DNA of 64,000 bases, from contig NZ_CP023202.1 of assembly GCF_000220705.2 (NCBI RefSeq), positions 992,001 to 1,056,000 of the forward strand, in the 5' to 3' direction. This document shows, piece after piece, positions 42,458 through 51,219 of this stretch (its first letter is position 1; the number at the start of each line of letters is the position of its first letter). This stretch comes from Streptomyces xinghaiensis S187 (GTDB lineage: Bacteria; Actinomycetota; Actinomycetes; Streptomycetales; Streptomycetaceae). The notes beneath the pieces were generated by a model. The model was not told where the DNA came from, searched no databases, and saw nothing but the letters and a program-made list of their open reading frames with translations. The translations under genes were made by a program, and so were the position numbers.

Positions 42458-43391
42458 GGCCGTAACGCTCCTCAGCCTTCCAGAAGTAGATGAACCCGCC
42501 GATGCCGGCGAGCAGAGCCCAGCCGAGGGCGAGGGCCCAGACGTGGCTGGGCAGGTTCTCCGAGCCATAGCCGTCGATCAGCGCGAAGCGCATCAGGTCC
42601 ATGTAGACGGCGGCGGGGTTGGCCAGCATCACCTCGCCGAACCAGCTCGGGATCTGTTCCGCCCGTTCCAGGATGTAGCTCAGGGGGAACATCACGCCGG
42701 AGGCGTACATCCAGGTGCGGGTGAGGAAGGGCATCAGCTGGGCCAGGTCCGGGGTCTTGGCGCCAAGTCTGGCCATGACCATGGCCAAACCGGAATTGAA
42801 GACGAACTGCAACAGCAGAGCCGGGAGCACCAGGAGCCACGACAGCCGCGGATAGTGGCCGAAAGCGACCAGGATCCCCACCAGAACGATCATGGAGAAC
42901 ATGAGCTGCTGGAGCTGCTGGAGCGAGAAGGAGATCGGGAGCGAGGCCCGGGGGAAGTGCAGTGCCCTCACCAGCCCGAGGTTCCCCGAGATCGACCGGA
43001 CACCGGCCATCACGGAGCTCTGGGTGAAGGTGAAGACGAAGACGCCGGTCACCAGGAAGGGGATGTAGACGTCGTCGTCCAGACCGCCCCGTGCACCGAG
43101 CAGCATGCCGAAGATGAAGTAGTACACCGCCGCGTTCAGCAGCGGTGTCGCCACCTGCCAGATCTGGCCCAGCTTCGCCTGGCTGTACTGGGCGGTCAGC
43201 TTGGCCTGCGAGAAGGCGAGGATGAAGTGGCGCCGTCCCCACAGCTGCCGGACGTACTGCAGCAGAGAGGGCCGGGCCCCGCTCACCGTCAGTCCGTACT
43301 TCGCGGCGAGCTCGGCCGGGGACAGGCCGTCGTCGGGGGAAGGCGGGGCGCTCACCGCGACCGCACCCTTGTGCGATGTCGTCTCACTCAC
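42450..43391 (-). CDS. TagG/Wzm-type ABC exporter permease, 313 aa
   Basis: Six membrane segments follow an amphipathic N-terminal region (YVRQLWGRRHFILAFSQAKL). KLGQIWQVATPLLNAAVYYFIFG and GNLGLVRALHFPRASLPIS are the conserved coupling regions of ABC-2 permeases for polysaccharides. GTG 43391 is the start given by the frame; no strong Shine-Dalgarno is seen. The 118-nt gap to the glycosyltransferase gene is the only real gap in the seven-gene operon, so a second promoter could lie there. Confidence 0.92.
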   Translation of the reverse strand: MSETTSHKGAVAVSAPPSPDDGLSPAELAAKYGLTVSGARPSLLQYVRQLWGRRHFILAFSQAKLTAQYSQAKLGQIWQVATPLLNAAVYYFIFGMLLGARGGLDDDVYIPFLVTGVFVFTFTQSSVMAGVRSISGNLGLVRALHFPRASLPISFSLQQLQQLMFSMIVLVGILVAFGHYPRLSWLLVLPALLLQFVFNSGLAMVMARLGAKTPDLAQLMPFLTRTWMYASGVMFPLSYILERAEQIPSWFGEVMLANPAAVYMDLMRFALIDGYGSENLPSHVWALALGWALLAGIGGFIYFWKAEERYGRG

Positions 43392-43509
43392 AAGTGGAAA
43401 CTTTCGCTCTCTAGATACGCAGCCAGAAGGAACAACGCAGCCATGTGGGGCCGACCCCGGCTCGGCCCGGTCCCCGGGATACGTCCGATGCTCTCAGGGG
43501 TAGAGCTTG

Positions 43510-44406
43510 TCAGATGATGGGAGGCCGGCCCAGTCGGGTCAGGCGCCATACCGTACGCCACTTCATGGGACGGCGCGGTCCGCAGGGTGACCGCCAGCCT
43601 TCGGCGAAGCCCCCGAACCAGGCGCGCAGGGCCGGGCCGGACGGGCGGCGCACGAGGGTGAGCAGCAGCCACACCCCCAGATACAGCGGTATGAGCGGCA
43701 GCGGGAGGTTGCGGCGGGCCAGCCAGACCCGGTTGCGGGCCACCATGCGGTGGTAGACCGCGTGCCGGCTGGGGGCCGTGGTGGGGTGGAAGAGCACCAG
43801 GTCGGACCGGTAGTCGATCATCCAGCCGGCGTCCAGGGCCCGCCAGGCGAGGTCGGTCTCCTCGTGGGCGTAGAAGAAGTCGTCCGGCAGTCCGCCGACC
43901 TGCTGGAAGACGGCCGTGCGGACCGCGTTGGCGCCGCCCAGGAAGGTGGTCACCCGGGAGGAGCGCATCGGGTCGGAGGCGCGCAGCCGGGGGACGTGAC
44001 GGCGCTGGGTGACCCCGGTGTCGGGGTCGGCGATCCGGAAGCTGACGATGCCCAGCTCCGGGTCGGCGGCGAAGGCCCGCCGGCAGAGTTCGGCCGTGTC
44101 GGAGTTCGGCAGCAGGCCGTCGTCGTCGAGGAAGAGCAGGACGTCGACGTCGCGGCCGCCGGGCCCGAAGGCCTCGATGCCGACGTTGCGCCCGGCGGGG
44201 ATGCCGACGTTCTCGGGCAGCTCGATGGTCCTGACGGTCAGGTCGGGCACCGTCAGCTCGGGCAGCGGCGAGCCGTTGCCCACGACCACGACCTCGATCG
44301 GGTCGCCGTCCTGCTTGGCGACCGAGTCGAGGAGCGCGCGCAGCTCCTCGGGGCGGTTGCCCATGGTGAGGACCACCGCCCCGAGCCTCATCGCGGGGGC
44401 GCTCAC
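43510..44406 (-). CDS. GT2-family glycosyltransferase, 298 aa
   Basis: The GT-A fold begins MRLGAVVLTMGNRPEELRALLDSV. The nucleotide-sugar metal site is LLFLDDDGLL, and the acceptor side has FLGGANAVRTAVFQQVGGLPDDFFYAHEETDLAWRALDAGW, the ED-type catalytic pattern of rhamnosyl- and galactofuranosyl-like transferases. The C-terminal hydrophobic stretch (LPLPLIPLYLGVWLLLTLV) suggests membrane association. GTG 44406 overlaps the upstream stop as GTGA. Alternatively ATG 44391 is the start. It probably decorates or extends the polymer. Confidence 0.9.
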   Translation of the reverse strand: MSAPAMRLGAVVLTMGNRPEELRALLDSVAKQDGDPIEVVVVGNGSPLPELTVPDLTVRTIELPENVGIPAGRNVGIEAFGPGGRDVDVLLFLDDDGLLPNSDTAELCRRAFAADPELGIVSFRIADPDTGVTQRRHVPRLRASDPMRSSRVTTFLGGANAVRTAVFQQVGGLPDDFFYAHEETDLAWRALDAGWMIDYRSDLVLFHPTTAPSRHAVYHRMVARNRVWLARRNLPLPLIPLYLGVWLLLTLVRRPSGPALRAWFGGFAEGWRSPCGPRRPMKWRTVWRLTRLGRPPII

Positions 44407-45182
44407 TTCAGCCTGCTGGAGGCCAGGACGGACACGAGGTGGAGCAGCGTCTGCAGCATCGCGATGCCGGCCAGCACGGCGACCCCGAGCCGGGAGAAGA
44501 ACAGGTCGTCCCGGACCGCGTCGAGGACCGCCAGCGCCAGGATCAGCAGGGACGCCTCGACGCCGAGCACGAGCCGGTGGAACTTGAGCGCCGCGGCCGC
44601 CCGGCGGGCCAGCGCCATACCGGACGAGCGCGGCTCGGACGCCGCCTCCTTGACGGGCGGCAGTCCGCCCTGGTGGCGGGCGACGCCGACGAGGTCCGTC
44701 TCGGCCTTGATCAGGACGGCGCCGAGGGCGGCCAGGGTGCCGAGGAACGCCCACAGCCAGTCGATGCGCCCCTCGCCCCACAGGTCGGCGGCGCGCAGCC
44801 CGAAGCCGACGAGCACGGCGGCGTCGCACAGATAGGCGCCGACCCGGTCGAGGTAGACCCCGCCGAGGGAGAACTGCTTCTTCCAGCGGGCCACCTCGCC
44901 GTCGACGCAGTCCAGCAGCAGGTAGAGCTGGACCGCCAGCACGCCGAGCACGGCACCGGTGATCCCCGGCACCAGCAGGGCCGGGGCGGCGAGGACACCG
45001 AAGACGGTCATCACGTAGGTCAGCTGGTTGGGCGTGACCCGCGTGTTCACCAGGTGCCGGTCCACGCGCAGCGAGAGTTCGCGCATGTAGAGCCGGCCGG
45101 CCCAGTGCTCGCCGCTCCGCCGGTCCTTCACGCCCGGGGGGTGAACGACCGGGCGGAGTTCAGCTACTGATGGCTTTGGCAT
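44403..45182 (-). CDS. CDP-alcohol phosphatidyltransferase, 259 aa
   Basis: The catalytic motif DCVDGEVARWKKQFSLGGVYLDRVGAYLCD matches DG-x2-AR-x8-G-x3-D-x3-D. Five to six membrane helices are present. The N-terminal segment VKDRRSGEHWAGRLYMRELSLRVDRHLVNTRVTPNQLTYVM is typical of members acting on polyol phosphates rather than on diacylglycerol. The enzyme should transfer an alcohol phosphate from or to a CDP-activated group. Its start overlaps the end of the dehydrogenase-like gene by 23 nt. Confidence 0.9.
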   Translation of the reverse strand: MPKPSVAELRPVVHPPGVKDRRSGEHWAGRLYMRELSLRVDRHLVNTRVTPNQLTYVMTVFGVLAAPALLVPGITGAVLGVLAVQLYLLLDCVDGEVARWKKQFSLGGVYLDRVGAYLCDAAVLVGFGLRAADLWGEGRIDWLWAFLGTLAALGAVLIKAETDLVGVARHQGGLPPVKEAASEPRSSGMALARRAAAALKFHRLVLGVEASLLILALAVLDAVRDDLFFSRLGVAVLAGIAMLQTLLHLVSVLASSRLK

Positions 45183-46221
45183 AGTCGGCGTAAGCGTCCC
45201 TGATCTGGTCGGTGGAGAGGTTCCGGTGCTCCAGGATCGTGTAGCGCCCGGGGCGGGTCTTGGGCGCGAACTCCACGGCCTTGACGAACTCCTCGTCGGT
45301 GAAGCCGATCTCGCCGGGGAGCACCGGCAGACCGTGCCGCCTCAGCACCTCGACCATGTGCGCGGACTGCTCGCGGGCGCCGCGCAGATGCATCGCGAAG
45401 GCGGCGCCGAGCCCGCACTGCTCGCCGTGGGCGGCGGCGCGCTTGGGGTAGAGCAGGTCGAGGGCGTGGTTGATCTCGTGGCAGGCGCCGGAGGCCGGCC
45501 GGCTGTCGCCGGCGACCGACATGGAGATGCCGGTCATGACCAGGCCCTCGGCGAGCACGGTGAGGAAGTCGTCGTCCCCGCAGCCGCCGGGGTGGCGCAG
45601 CACCGCCTCGCCGGACTGCCGGGCCATGGCGGCGGCCAGGCCGTCGATCTGCTCGCCGGTCTCCCGGTGGGAGAGCTCCCAGTCGGCGACGGCGGAGATG
45701 TTGGAGATCACGTCGCCGACGCCGGAGCGGACGAAGCGGATCGGGGCCTCGCGGATCACATCGAGGTCGATGACGATCGCGATGGGGTTGGGCACCCCGT
45801 AGGAGCCGCGGCCCGCGTCGTTGTCGAGGGTGGCGACCGGCGAGCAGAGACCGTCGTGCGAGAGGTTCGTCGCGACGGCGACCAGCGGGAGGCCGATCCG
45901 CGCCGCGGCGAACTTCGCACAGTCGATGATCTTGCCGCCGCCCATGCCGACGACCGCGTCGTAGTGGCCGGACTTCATGGCGTCGGCCAGCTTGATCGCC
46001 TCGTCGAGGGTGCCGCCGCCGACCTCGAACCAGGCCGCTCCGGGCAGCGCCGGCGCGAACCGCTCGCGCAGCGCCGCCCCGGAGCCGCCGCTGATCGCGA
46101 TGGCCAGCTTGCCGGAGGCGGAGATCCGCTGGTCGACGAGGAGCCCCGCCAGGTCGTCCAGTGCGCCGGCGCTGATGTCGACGACGACCGGGGACGGAAT
46201 GAGACGGGTCAGTACCGGCAC
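45160..46221 (-). CDS. Glycerol-1-phosphate dehydrogenase-like enzyme (iron-containing ADH family), 353 aa
   Basis: The NAD-binding core includes VVGMGGGKIIDCAKFAA. Metal and substrate residues are NLSHDGLCSPVA, ASGACHEINHALD and AAAHGEQCGLGAA, the pattern of EgsA/AraM-type sn-glycerol-1-phosphate dehydrogenases. The likely reaction is NAD(P)H reduction of dihydroxyacetone phosphate or a related phospho-ketone. GTG 46221 overlaps the upstream gene by 13 nt. Pairing with a cytidylyltransferase-like enzyme and two CDP-alcohol transferases suggests that it supplies the polyol phosphate of the surface polymer. Stereochemistry is an inference. Confidence 0.82.
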   Translation of the reverse strand: MPVLTRLIPSPVVVDISAGALDDLAGLLVDQRISASGKLAIAISGGSGAALRERFAPALPGAAWFEVGGGTLDEAIKLADAMKSGHYDAVVGMGGGKIIDCAKFAAARIGLPLVAVATNLSHDGLCSPVATLDNDAGRGSYGVPNPIAIVIDLDVIREAPIRFVRSGVGDVISNISAVADWELSHRETGEQIDGLAAAMARQSGEAVLRHPGGCGDDDFLTVLAEGLVMTGISMSVAGDSRPASGACHEINHALDLLYPKRAAAHGEQCGLGAAFAMHLRGAREQSAHMVEVLRRHGLPVLPGEIGFTDEEFVKAVEFAPKTRPGRYTILEHRNLSTDQIRDAYADYAKAISS

Positions 46222-46961
46222 GCGATCTCCCGTCCACGGGCGAGGTCGTCGTGGTTGTCGATCTCGACCCACCGGACATCGCCGATCGGGGCGACGTCGA
46301 TCTTGAAGCCGCGGTTGACCAGCTCCTGGTAGCCGTCCTCGTAGTAGAGGTCGGGGTCCTTCTCGAAGGTGGTCTTCAGCGCGTCGGCCAGCTCGGCGGC
46401 GGCCTCGGCCTCGATCAGGGTGACGCCGATGTACTCGCCGGTGGCCTCGGCGGGCTCCATGAGCTTGGTGATGCGCCGGACGCCCTTCTCGGGGTCCGTG
46501 ATGACCTTCATCTCCTCGTCGGCGAGGGACTTCACCGTGTCGAGGGCGAGGATGATCTTCTGCCCCTGCCCGCGGGCGGCGAGCAGGGTCTTCTCGACGG
46601 AGACCGGGTGCACGGTGTCGCCGTTGGCGAGGATCACGCCCTGGCCGAGGACGTCACGGGCGCACCAGAGGGAGTAGGCGTTGTTCCACTCCTCGGCCTT
46701 GTCGTTGTCGATCAGGGTGATCTTGACGCCGTACTTCTTCTCCAGGGCCTCCCGGCGCTCGTACACGGCCTCCTTGCGGTAGCCGACGACGATGGCGACC
46801 TCGGTCAGGCCGACCTCGGCGAAGTTGCCCAAGGCGATGTCGAGGACGGTGGTGGCCTCGGGGTTGTCCGCGGGGCCCACCGGCACCAGAGCCTTGGGCA
46901 GGGTGTCGGTGTAGGGGCGCAGACGCCGTCCGGCGCCGGCTGCCAGCACGAGGCCGATCAT
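46209..46961 (-). CDS. Sugar-/polyol-phosphate nucleotidyltransferase (cytidylyltransferase-like), 250 aa
   Basis: The signature LVLAAGAGRRLRPYTDTLPKALVPV is the nucleotide-binding loop. Further blocks are VAIVVGYRKEAV, WNNAYSLWCARD, ILANGDTVHP (metal-binding Asp) and VEIDNHDDLARGREI. The last is characteristic of the phosphocholine cytidylyltransferase-like group and of the N-terminal domain of IPCT-DIPPS enzymes. The expected product is a CDP-alcohol feeding the phosphatidyltransferases of the operon. ATG 46961 overlaps the upstream stop (ATGA). Confidence 0.88.
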   Translation of the reverse strand: MIGLVLAAGAGRRLRPYTDTLPKALVPVGPADNPEATTVLDIALGNFAEVGLTEVAIVVGYRKEAVYERREALEKKYGVKITLIDNDKAEEWNNAYSLWCARDVLGQGVILANGDTVHPVSVEKTLLAARGQGQKIILALDTVKSLADEEMKVITDPEKGVRRITKLMEPAEATGEYIGVTLIEAEAAAELADALKTTFEKDPDLYYEDGYQELVNRGFKIDVAPIGDVRWVEIDNHDDLARGREIACRY

Positions 46962-48796
46962 GCGGGTTCTCCTGTTTCGTCGTGTACGGCGGGTGCTCCG
47001 GAGGAGACCCAGAAGCGGATGCTCTCGATGAGCACCGCGAGCGCGATGACCGCGGCCAGGGCGGTCAGCGCGATGGTGAAACCTGTGGCGGGGAGGAGGG
47101 CGGCGGCGGCCGTGACCGCGAGGACCCGTCCCTCCTGTCCCCCGACCGCCCGTACCAGCCAGGCCGGCGGGGCGCCGGTGCCGCCGCGGATGCGGTACAC
47201 CGTGTCGTAATGATGATAGGCCGCGGCCGCCACCAGCCCGAACGCCGCGGGCAGGGCGCCGTCCGTCTCCGCGCGGGCCGCCAGCACCAGGATGGTGCCG
47301 TACTCGGCCGTGCGGAAGAGCGGGGGGACGAGCCAGTCGAGGGGACCGGTGAACGGGCGGGCGACGGCGAGGCCGGACAGGGCCGCGTAGCCGAGGGCCG
47401 CGACGGCCGGCCAGGGGCCGCCGGACGGGGTGAACGAGGCCGTGAGCAGGATCAGCGCCGTGGCGAGCAGGGCCGCGGCGGGCGCGCCGAGGAGGGCGGG
47501 CAGCGCCCGGGCCGGGGCCCGCAGGGCGCGGGCGGCCGCCTCGGCGAGCGGTCCGGAGTCGGCGAGGTCGGCCAGGGCCCGCCCGGCGCGGGCGGTGCGG
47601 GGGCCGCGGCGGGCGAGGGAGCGCAGCAGCCGTCCGGCGGTGGTGTAGCAGGCGGCGAGCGCGCAGCCGACGAGCAGGACGGTGAAGACGGTGCGGGGGG
47701 TGGTGAGCGCCGTCAGGACGGCGATCAGCGCCCAGCGCTCACCGATGGGCAGCACGATCATGCGGCGGACCCAGACGGTCCAGCCGACGCTGTCGAGCCT
47801 GCCGGAGATCGCGGCGGCGGGGCTGGTGTTGCCGGGGGCGTCGTGGTCGGCCTCGTTGAAGGCGAAGTCGACGACGTGCCGCACGGTCTGCAGGATCATC
47901 GCCGCCAGCGCGAGGGCCCAGACGTCGTCACCGCCCCGGGCCGCGCCGAGCGCCAGGCCCGCGTAGAAGGCGTACTCCTTGGCCCGGTCGAAGGTGGCGT
48001 CGAGCCAGGCGCCGAGCGTGGAGTACTGGAGCGAGTAGCGGGCGAGCTGGCCGTCGGTGCAGTCGAGGACGAAGGAGAAGAGGAGCAGCAGCCCGGCGGC
48101 GGCGAAGCCGGGGCGGGTGCCCGTCGCGGCGCAGCCGGCGGCGATCAGCGCGGTGATCAGCGAGGCGGTGGTGACCTGGTTCGGCGTGAGGCCGCGGCGG
48201 GCGCACCAGCGGGCGAGATAGCGGGAGTAGGGGCTGACGAAGAAGGTGGTGAAGAAGCCGTCGCGGGCCTTCACGGCGGTACGCAGCCGCACCTGCTCGT
48301 CGTCCGTCTCCGCGAGGGCGGCGAGGGCCTGTTCGCGTTCCCGGGGGCCTTCGGGCACGGTGGCGGTCAGCACGCCGAGTTCGGGCCGGTGGACCCGCTC
48401 CCCGGCGGCGGCGAGCGCGGCGGCGGCCGCGTCGGGGACGGAACCGGCCGTCGCCCGGGGGACGGCGCCCTCCCCGGCGGGAGGCGCGGCCGGCCCGGCC
48501 GGGGGCGCGGCGAGGGCGCGCAGCAGGGCCGCCCGGGCGGCGGGCTGTGCCGTGACGGCGCCGGGGACCGCGGCCGCCGGGAAGCGGGGGTCGGTCAGCG
48601 CCAGCCGCAGCGCGTGCCGGTGGGCGACGAGGCGGGTGTCCACCACGGCCACGCGCTCCCCGGCGGGTACGGCGCCGGCCCGGGCGGCCAGCTCGCCGTC
48701 GTCCGCCGCCGTGACCACGGTGAAGCCCAGCGCGCGGAGGTCACTCGGCAGTTGCTCCCCGGTGACCGGCGGACCGGTGAGGATGGCGGTCGACAG
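46958..48796 (-). CDS. DUF5941-type CDP-alcohol phosphatidyltransferase, 612 aa, probable CTG start
   Basis: The CDP-alcohol motif is DCTDGQLARYSLQYSTLGAWLDATFDRAKE, at about residue 250. About ten membrane helices follow, the second half being the DUF5941-type extension (YHHYDTVYRIRGG). The N-terminal ~190 residues are soluble and Ala-rich. A GTG at 48718 would cut the conserved beginning. The frame continues upstream as STAILTG... FTVVTAADD to CTG 48796, which has AAGGAG 9 nt upstream and an in-frame stop two codons before. Homologues as I remember them begin MSTAILTG, so a CTG start is likely. It is the first gene of the operon. Confidence 0.85.
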   Translation of the reverse strand: MSTAILTGPPVTGEQLPSDLRALGFTVVTAADDGELAARAGAVPAGERVAVVDTRLVAHRHALRLALTDPRFPAAAVPGAVTAQPAARAALLRALAAPPAGPAAPPAGEGAVPRATAGSVPDAAAAALAAAGERVHRPELGVLTATVPEGPREREQALAALAETDDEQVRLRTAVKARDGFFTTFFVSPYSRYLARWCARRGLTPNQVTTASLITALIAAGCAATGTRPGFAAAGLLLLFSFVLDCTDGQLARYSLQYSTLGAWLDATFDRAKEYAFYAGLALGAARGGDDVWALALAAMILQTVRHVVDFAFNEADHDAPGNTSPAAAISGRLDSVGWTVWVRRMIVLPIGERWALIAVLTALTTPRTVFTVLLVGCALAACYTTAGRLLRSLARRGPRTARAGRALADLADSGPLAEAAARALRAPARALPALLGAPAAALLATALILLTASFTPSGGPWPAVAALGYAALSGLAVARPFTGPLDWLVPPLFRTAEYGTILVLAARAETDGALPAAFGLVAAAAYHHYDTVYRIRGGTGAPPAWLVRAVGGQEGRVLAVTAAAALLPATGFTIALTALAAVIALAVLIESIRFWVSSGAPAVHDETGEPA

Positions 48797-49233
48797 ACGA
48801 ACTCACTCCTTGGCAACTGGCATGACCGGGGCGCGGCACACGGGGGCCGCGGGCAGGCTCCACCCGGCTGCTCACCGTGGGTGGCACGTCGGCAGAGGCT
48901 ATCCGATCGGCGGAAGCCGCCGTTCATCGGCCGTTTACCCGTGGCCGGACGGGGGCAGGCACTTCCGGCCATCCCGGCCATCCCGGTCATGCGAAGCCTC
49001 CCGGGCCGCCGGCTGCGGGCGCCTCCGGTCCGGCCCGGCCCCGCCCTCCTCCCGGGCCGGGGGACACCGGGCGCGGCGGCCCGTCGCCGGCCGGAGCCGC
49101 GGGCGCGAACGCGCAGGCCGGAGACGATGACAACGGTGTTCGGTGCCATGTTTGCGGATACCCCCGGCCCGTAGTTCACTGGCCGGACGGCACGGCGGGG
49201 AGGGCCGCCGGCGCGCGGACGGAGGGCGGTTCG
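48797..49233. other. Divergent promoter region of the glycopolymer operon and the CDF gene
   Basis: It holds the AAGGAG of the operon's first gene (48,806-48,811) and the GGAGGG before ATG 49234. An open plus-strand frame from 48,877 leads into the CDF gene, but its ~119 extra residues are Pro/Gly/Ala-rich and not family-like. GCCATCCCG repeats three times near 48,966-48,990. Promoters must lie here, but none is clear. Confidence 0.4.
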
Positions 49234-50178
49234 ATGGGGGCAGGACACGGCCACGGGCCGGTCGGCGGTGCCTCGCCGGCCCGTACGGGCACCGCCGCCG
49301 CGGCGCACCGGGGCCGGCTGCGCATCGCCCTGGGGCTGACCCTGACGGTGCTGTTCGCCCAGCTGGCGGGCGGGCTGATCACCGGCTCCCTCGCCCTGCT
49401 GGCGGACGCCGGGCACATGGCCACGGACGTCGTCGGGCTCGCCATGGCGCTGCTGGCCATCCGCTTCGCCAACCGCCCGGCGAGCGAGCAGCGCACCTTC
49501 GGCTACGCGCGCGCCGAGATCCTCGCCGCGCTCGCCAACTGCCTGCTGCTGTTCGGGGTCGGCGGCTTCGTGCTGTACGAGGGCGTGGAGCGGCTGTTCC
49601 GGCCCACCGGGGTGGAGGGCGGGCTCGCCGCCGTGTTCGGCGGGATCGGCCTGGTGGCGAACGTCATCTCGCTGCTGGTGCTGATGCGCGGGCAGCGCGA
49701 GAGCCTCAATGTCCGGGGGGCCTTCCTGGAGGTGCTGGCGGACACCCTGGGCTCCGTCGCCGTGATCGTCTCGGCCCTGGTGATCACCGTCACGGGGTGG
49801 CAGCGGGCGGACGCGGTGGCCTCGCTCGTGATCGGCCTCATGGTGGTGCCGCGCGCGTGGAAGCTGCTGCGGGAGGCGGTGGACGTGCTGCTGGAGGCGG
49901 CACCGCGCCATGTGGACATGGCCTCGGTGCGGGAGCACATGCTCGCCCAGCCGGGCGTGGAGGACGTGCACGACCTGCATGTCTGGACGATCACCTCGGG
50001 GCTGCCGGTGCTGTCGGCGCACGTGGTGGTCAGCCCGGAGGTGCTGGACGCGCTGGGCTACGAGAAGCTCCTGCACGAGCTGCAGGGCTGCCTGGACCGG
50101 CACTTCGACGTGGAGCACTGCACCTTCCAGCTGGAGCCGGGCGGGCACGCGGAGCACGAAGCGGGCCTGTGCCACTGA
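49234..50178 (+). CDS. CDF-family cation efflux transporter, 314 aa
   Basis: ATG 49234 is chosen for GGAGGG upstream and the His-containing start MGAGHGHGP. Six membrane helices carry the metal site pairs ADAGHMATDVVGL (helix 2) and LADTLGSVAVIVSALV (helix 5). The C-terminal cytoplasmic domain has DVHDLHVWTITSGLPVLSAHVVV, which is diagnostic of the ZitB/CzcD group. It should export Zn2+ or a similar ion against protons. The C-terminus ends EHEAGLCH, with possible metal ligands. Confidence 0.93.
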   Translation: MGAGHGHGPVGGASPARTGTAAAAHRGRLRIALGLTLTVLFAQLAGGLITGSLALLADAGHMATDVVGLAMALLAIRFANRPASEQRTFGYARAEILAALANCLLLFGVGGFVLYEGVERLFRPTGVEGGLAAVFGGIGLVANVISLLVLMRGQRESLNVRGAFLEVLADTLGSVAVIVSALVITVTGWQRADAVASLVIGLMVVPRAWKLLREAVDVLLEAAPRHVDMASVREHMLAQPGVEDVHDLHVWTITSGLPVLSAHVVVSPEVLDALGYEKLLHELQGCLDRHFDVEHCTFQLEPGGHAEHEAGLCH

Positions 50179-50411
50179 GGCCGTCGAGGGCCGCTGAGGC
50201 CGGCTCCCCGTCCTCCGTCTTCTCCGCGTCGCGTCCGCCTCTCCTCGTGCCGTCCGCCCGGCGCGGGACCGGCACACACCGGGATACCCCGTCAAGAGGT
50301 GGCAAGTGGCCCTTTGGGGCATCATTCGGGTGTACCTCCGGATACCCGGCGAAGCGGACCGCCCGGTCCGTACGGCAGACTGGTTCGTCGTAGCCGAACC
50401 GAAGGATGGCC

Positions 50412-51038
50412 ATGCCGACCACACCAGCCACGACGGCTGAGACCCGCTCCCAGCGCCCCGCCGGGGCAGCGGGACCGGTGCCGGGGGGCACCGCTGAACC
50501 GATCATGCTCGAACTGGTCGACGAGAGCGGTGTGACCACCGGCACCGCGGAGAAGCTCTCCGCGCATCTGCCGCCCGGCCGGCTGCACCGGGCCTTCTCG
50601 GTCTTCCTCTTCGACTCCGCGGGGCGGCTGCTCCTCCAGCAGCGGGCGCTGGGCAAGTACCACTCCCCCGGTGTGTGGTCCAACACCTGCTGCGGACACC
50701 CGTACCCCGGCGAGGCGCCGTTCGCGGCGGCCGCCCGGCGCACCGCCGAGGAGCTGGGGGTCTCACCGTCGCTGCTGTGCGCGGCGGGCACGGTCCGCTA
50801 CAACCACCCGGACCCCGCCTCGGGGCTGGTGGAGCAGGAGTTCAACCATCTCTTCGTCGGCCTGGTCCAGGACGAGCCGCGGCCGGACCCGGAGGAGGTC
50901 GGCGAGACGGCTTTCGTCACCGCCGCCGAACTGGAACGGCTGCACCGGGAGCGGACGTTCTCGGCCTGGTTCCCGACCGTTCTCGACACCGTGCGCCCGG
51001 CCGTCCGCGAGCTGACCGGGCCGTCGGCCGGCTGGTAG
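50412..51038 (+). CDS. idi: Isopentenyl-diphosphate delta-isomerase (type I), 208 aa
   Basis: The enzyme interconverts IPP and DMAPP for isoprenoid supply. The catalytic cysteine lies in NTCCGHPYPGE and the NUDIX-like block in RRTAEELGV; the catalytic Glu region is EQEFNHLFVG. HRAFSVFLFD and LLLQQRALGKYHSPGVWSN are standard. ATG 50412 is preferred over ATG 50406 because GAAGGA sits 5 nt upstream of it. The N-terminal ~25 residues are disordered. Location near the hopanoid operon is metabolically sensible, though it is a separate transcription unit. Confidence 0.96.
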   Translation: MPTTPATTAETRSQRPAGAAGPVPGGTAEPIMLELVDESGVTTGTAEKLSAHLPPGRLHRAFSVFLFDSAGRLLLQQRALGKYHSPGVWSNTCCGHPYPGEAPFAAAARRTAEELGVSPSLLCAAGTVRYNHPDPASGLVEQEFNHLFVGLVQDEPRPDPEEVGETAFVTAAELERLHRERTFSAWFPTVLDTVRPAVRELTGPSAGW

Positions 51039-51219
51039 GACCGCCGGCAGGACCCTCCCGCCGCCACCGGGTCCGCCCGGGGGGCGGCGGCCAGCGGGCT
51101 CCGCGGACGGATCGGGCCCGGCCGGGGCGACTCCCCTCGGGGGCCCGGCCCGGTGTGGGCCCGTGGCGGCCGCGGGGTCGTACCGCCTCCCGGGCGACCG
51201 GGTGGGCGGGGTGCGCCGC

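Noticed and set aside
48966..48990. Triplicate GCCATCCCG-like units as a possible iteron array or operator
   Set aside because: The units are too short and imperfect, and there are no matching copies on the other side of the promoter region.
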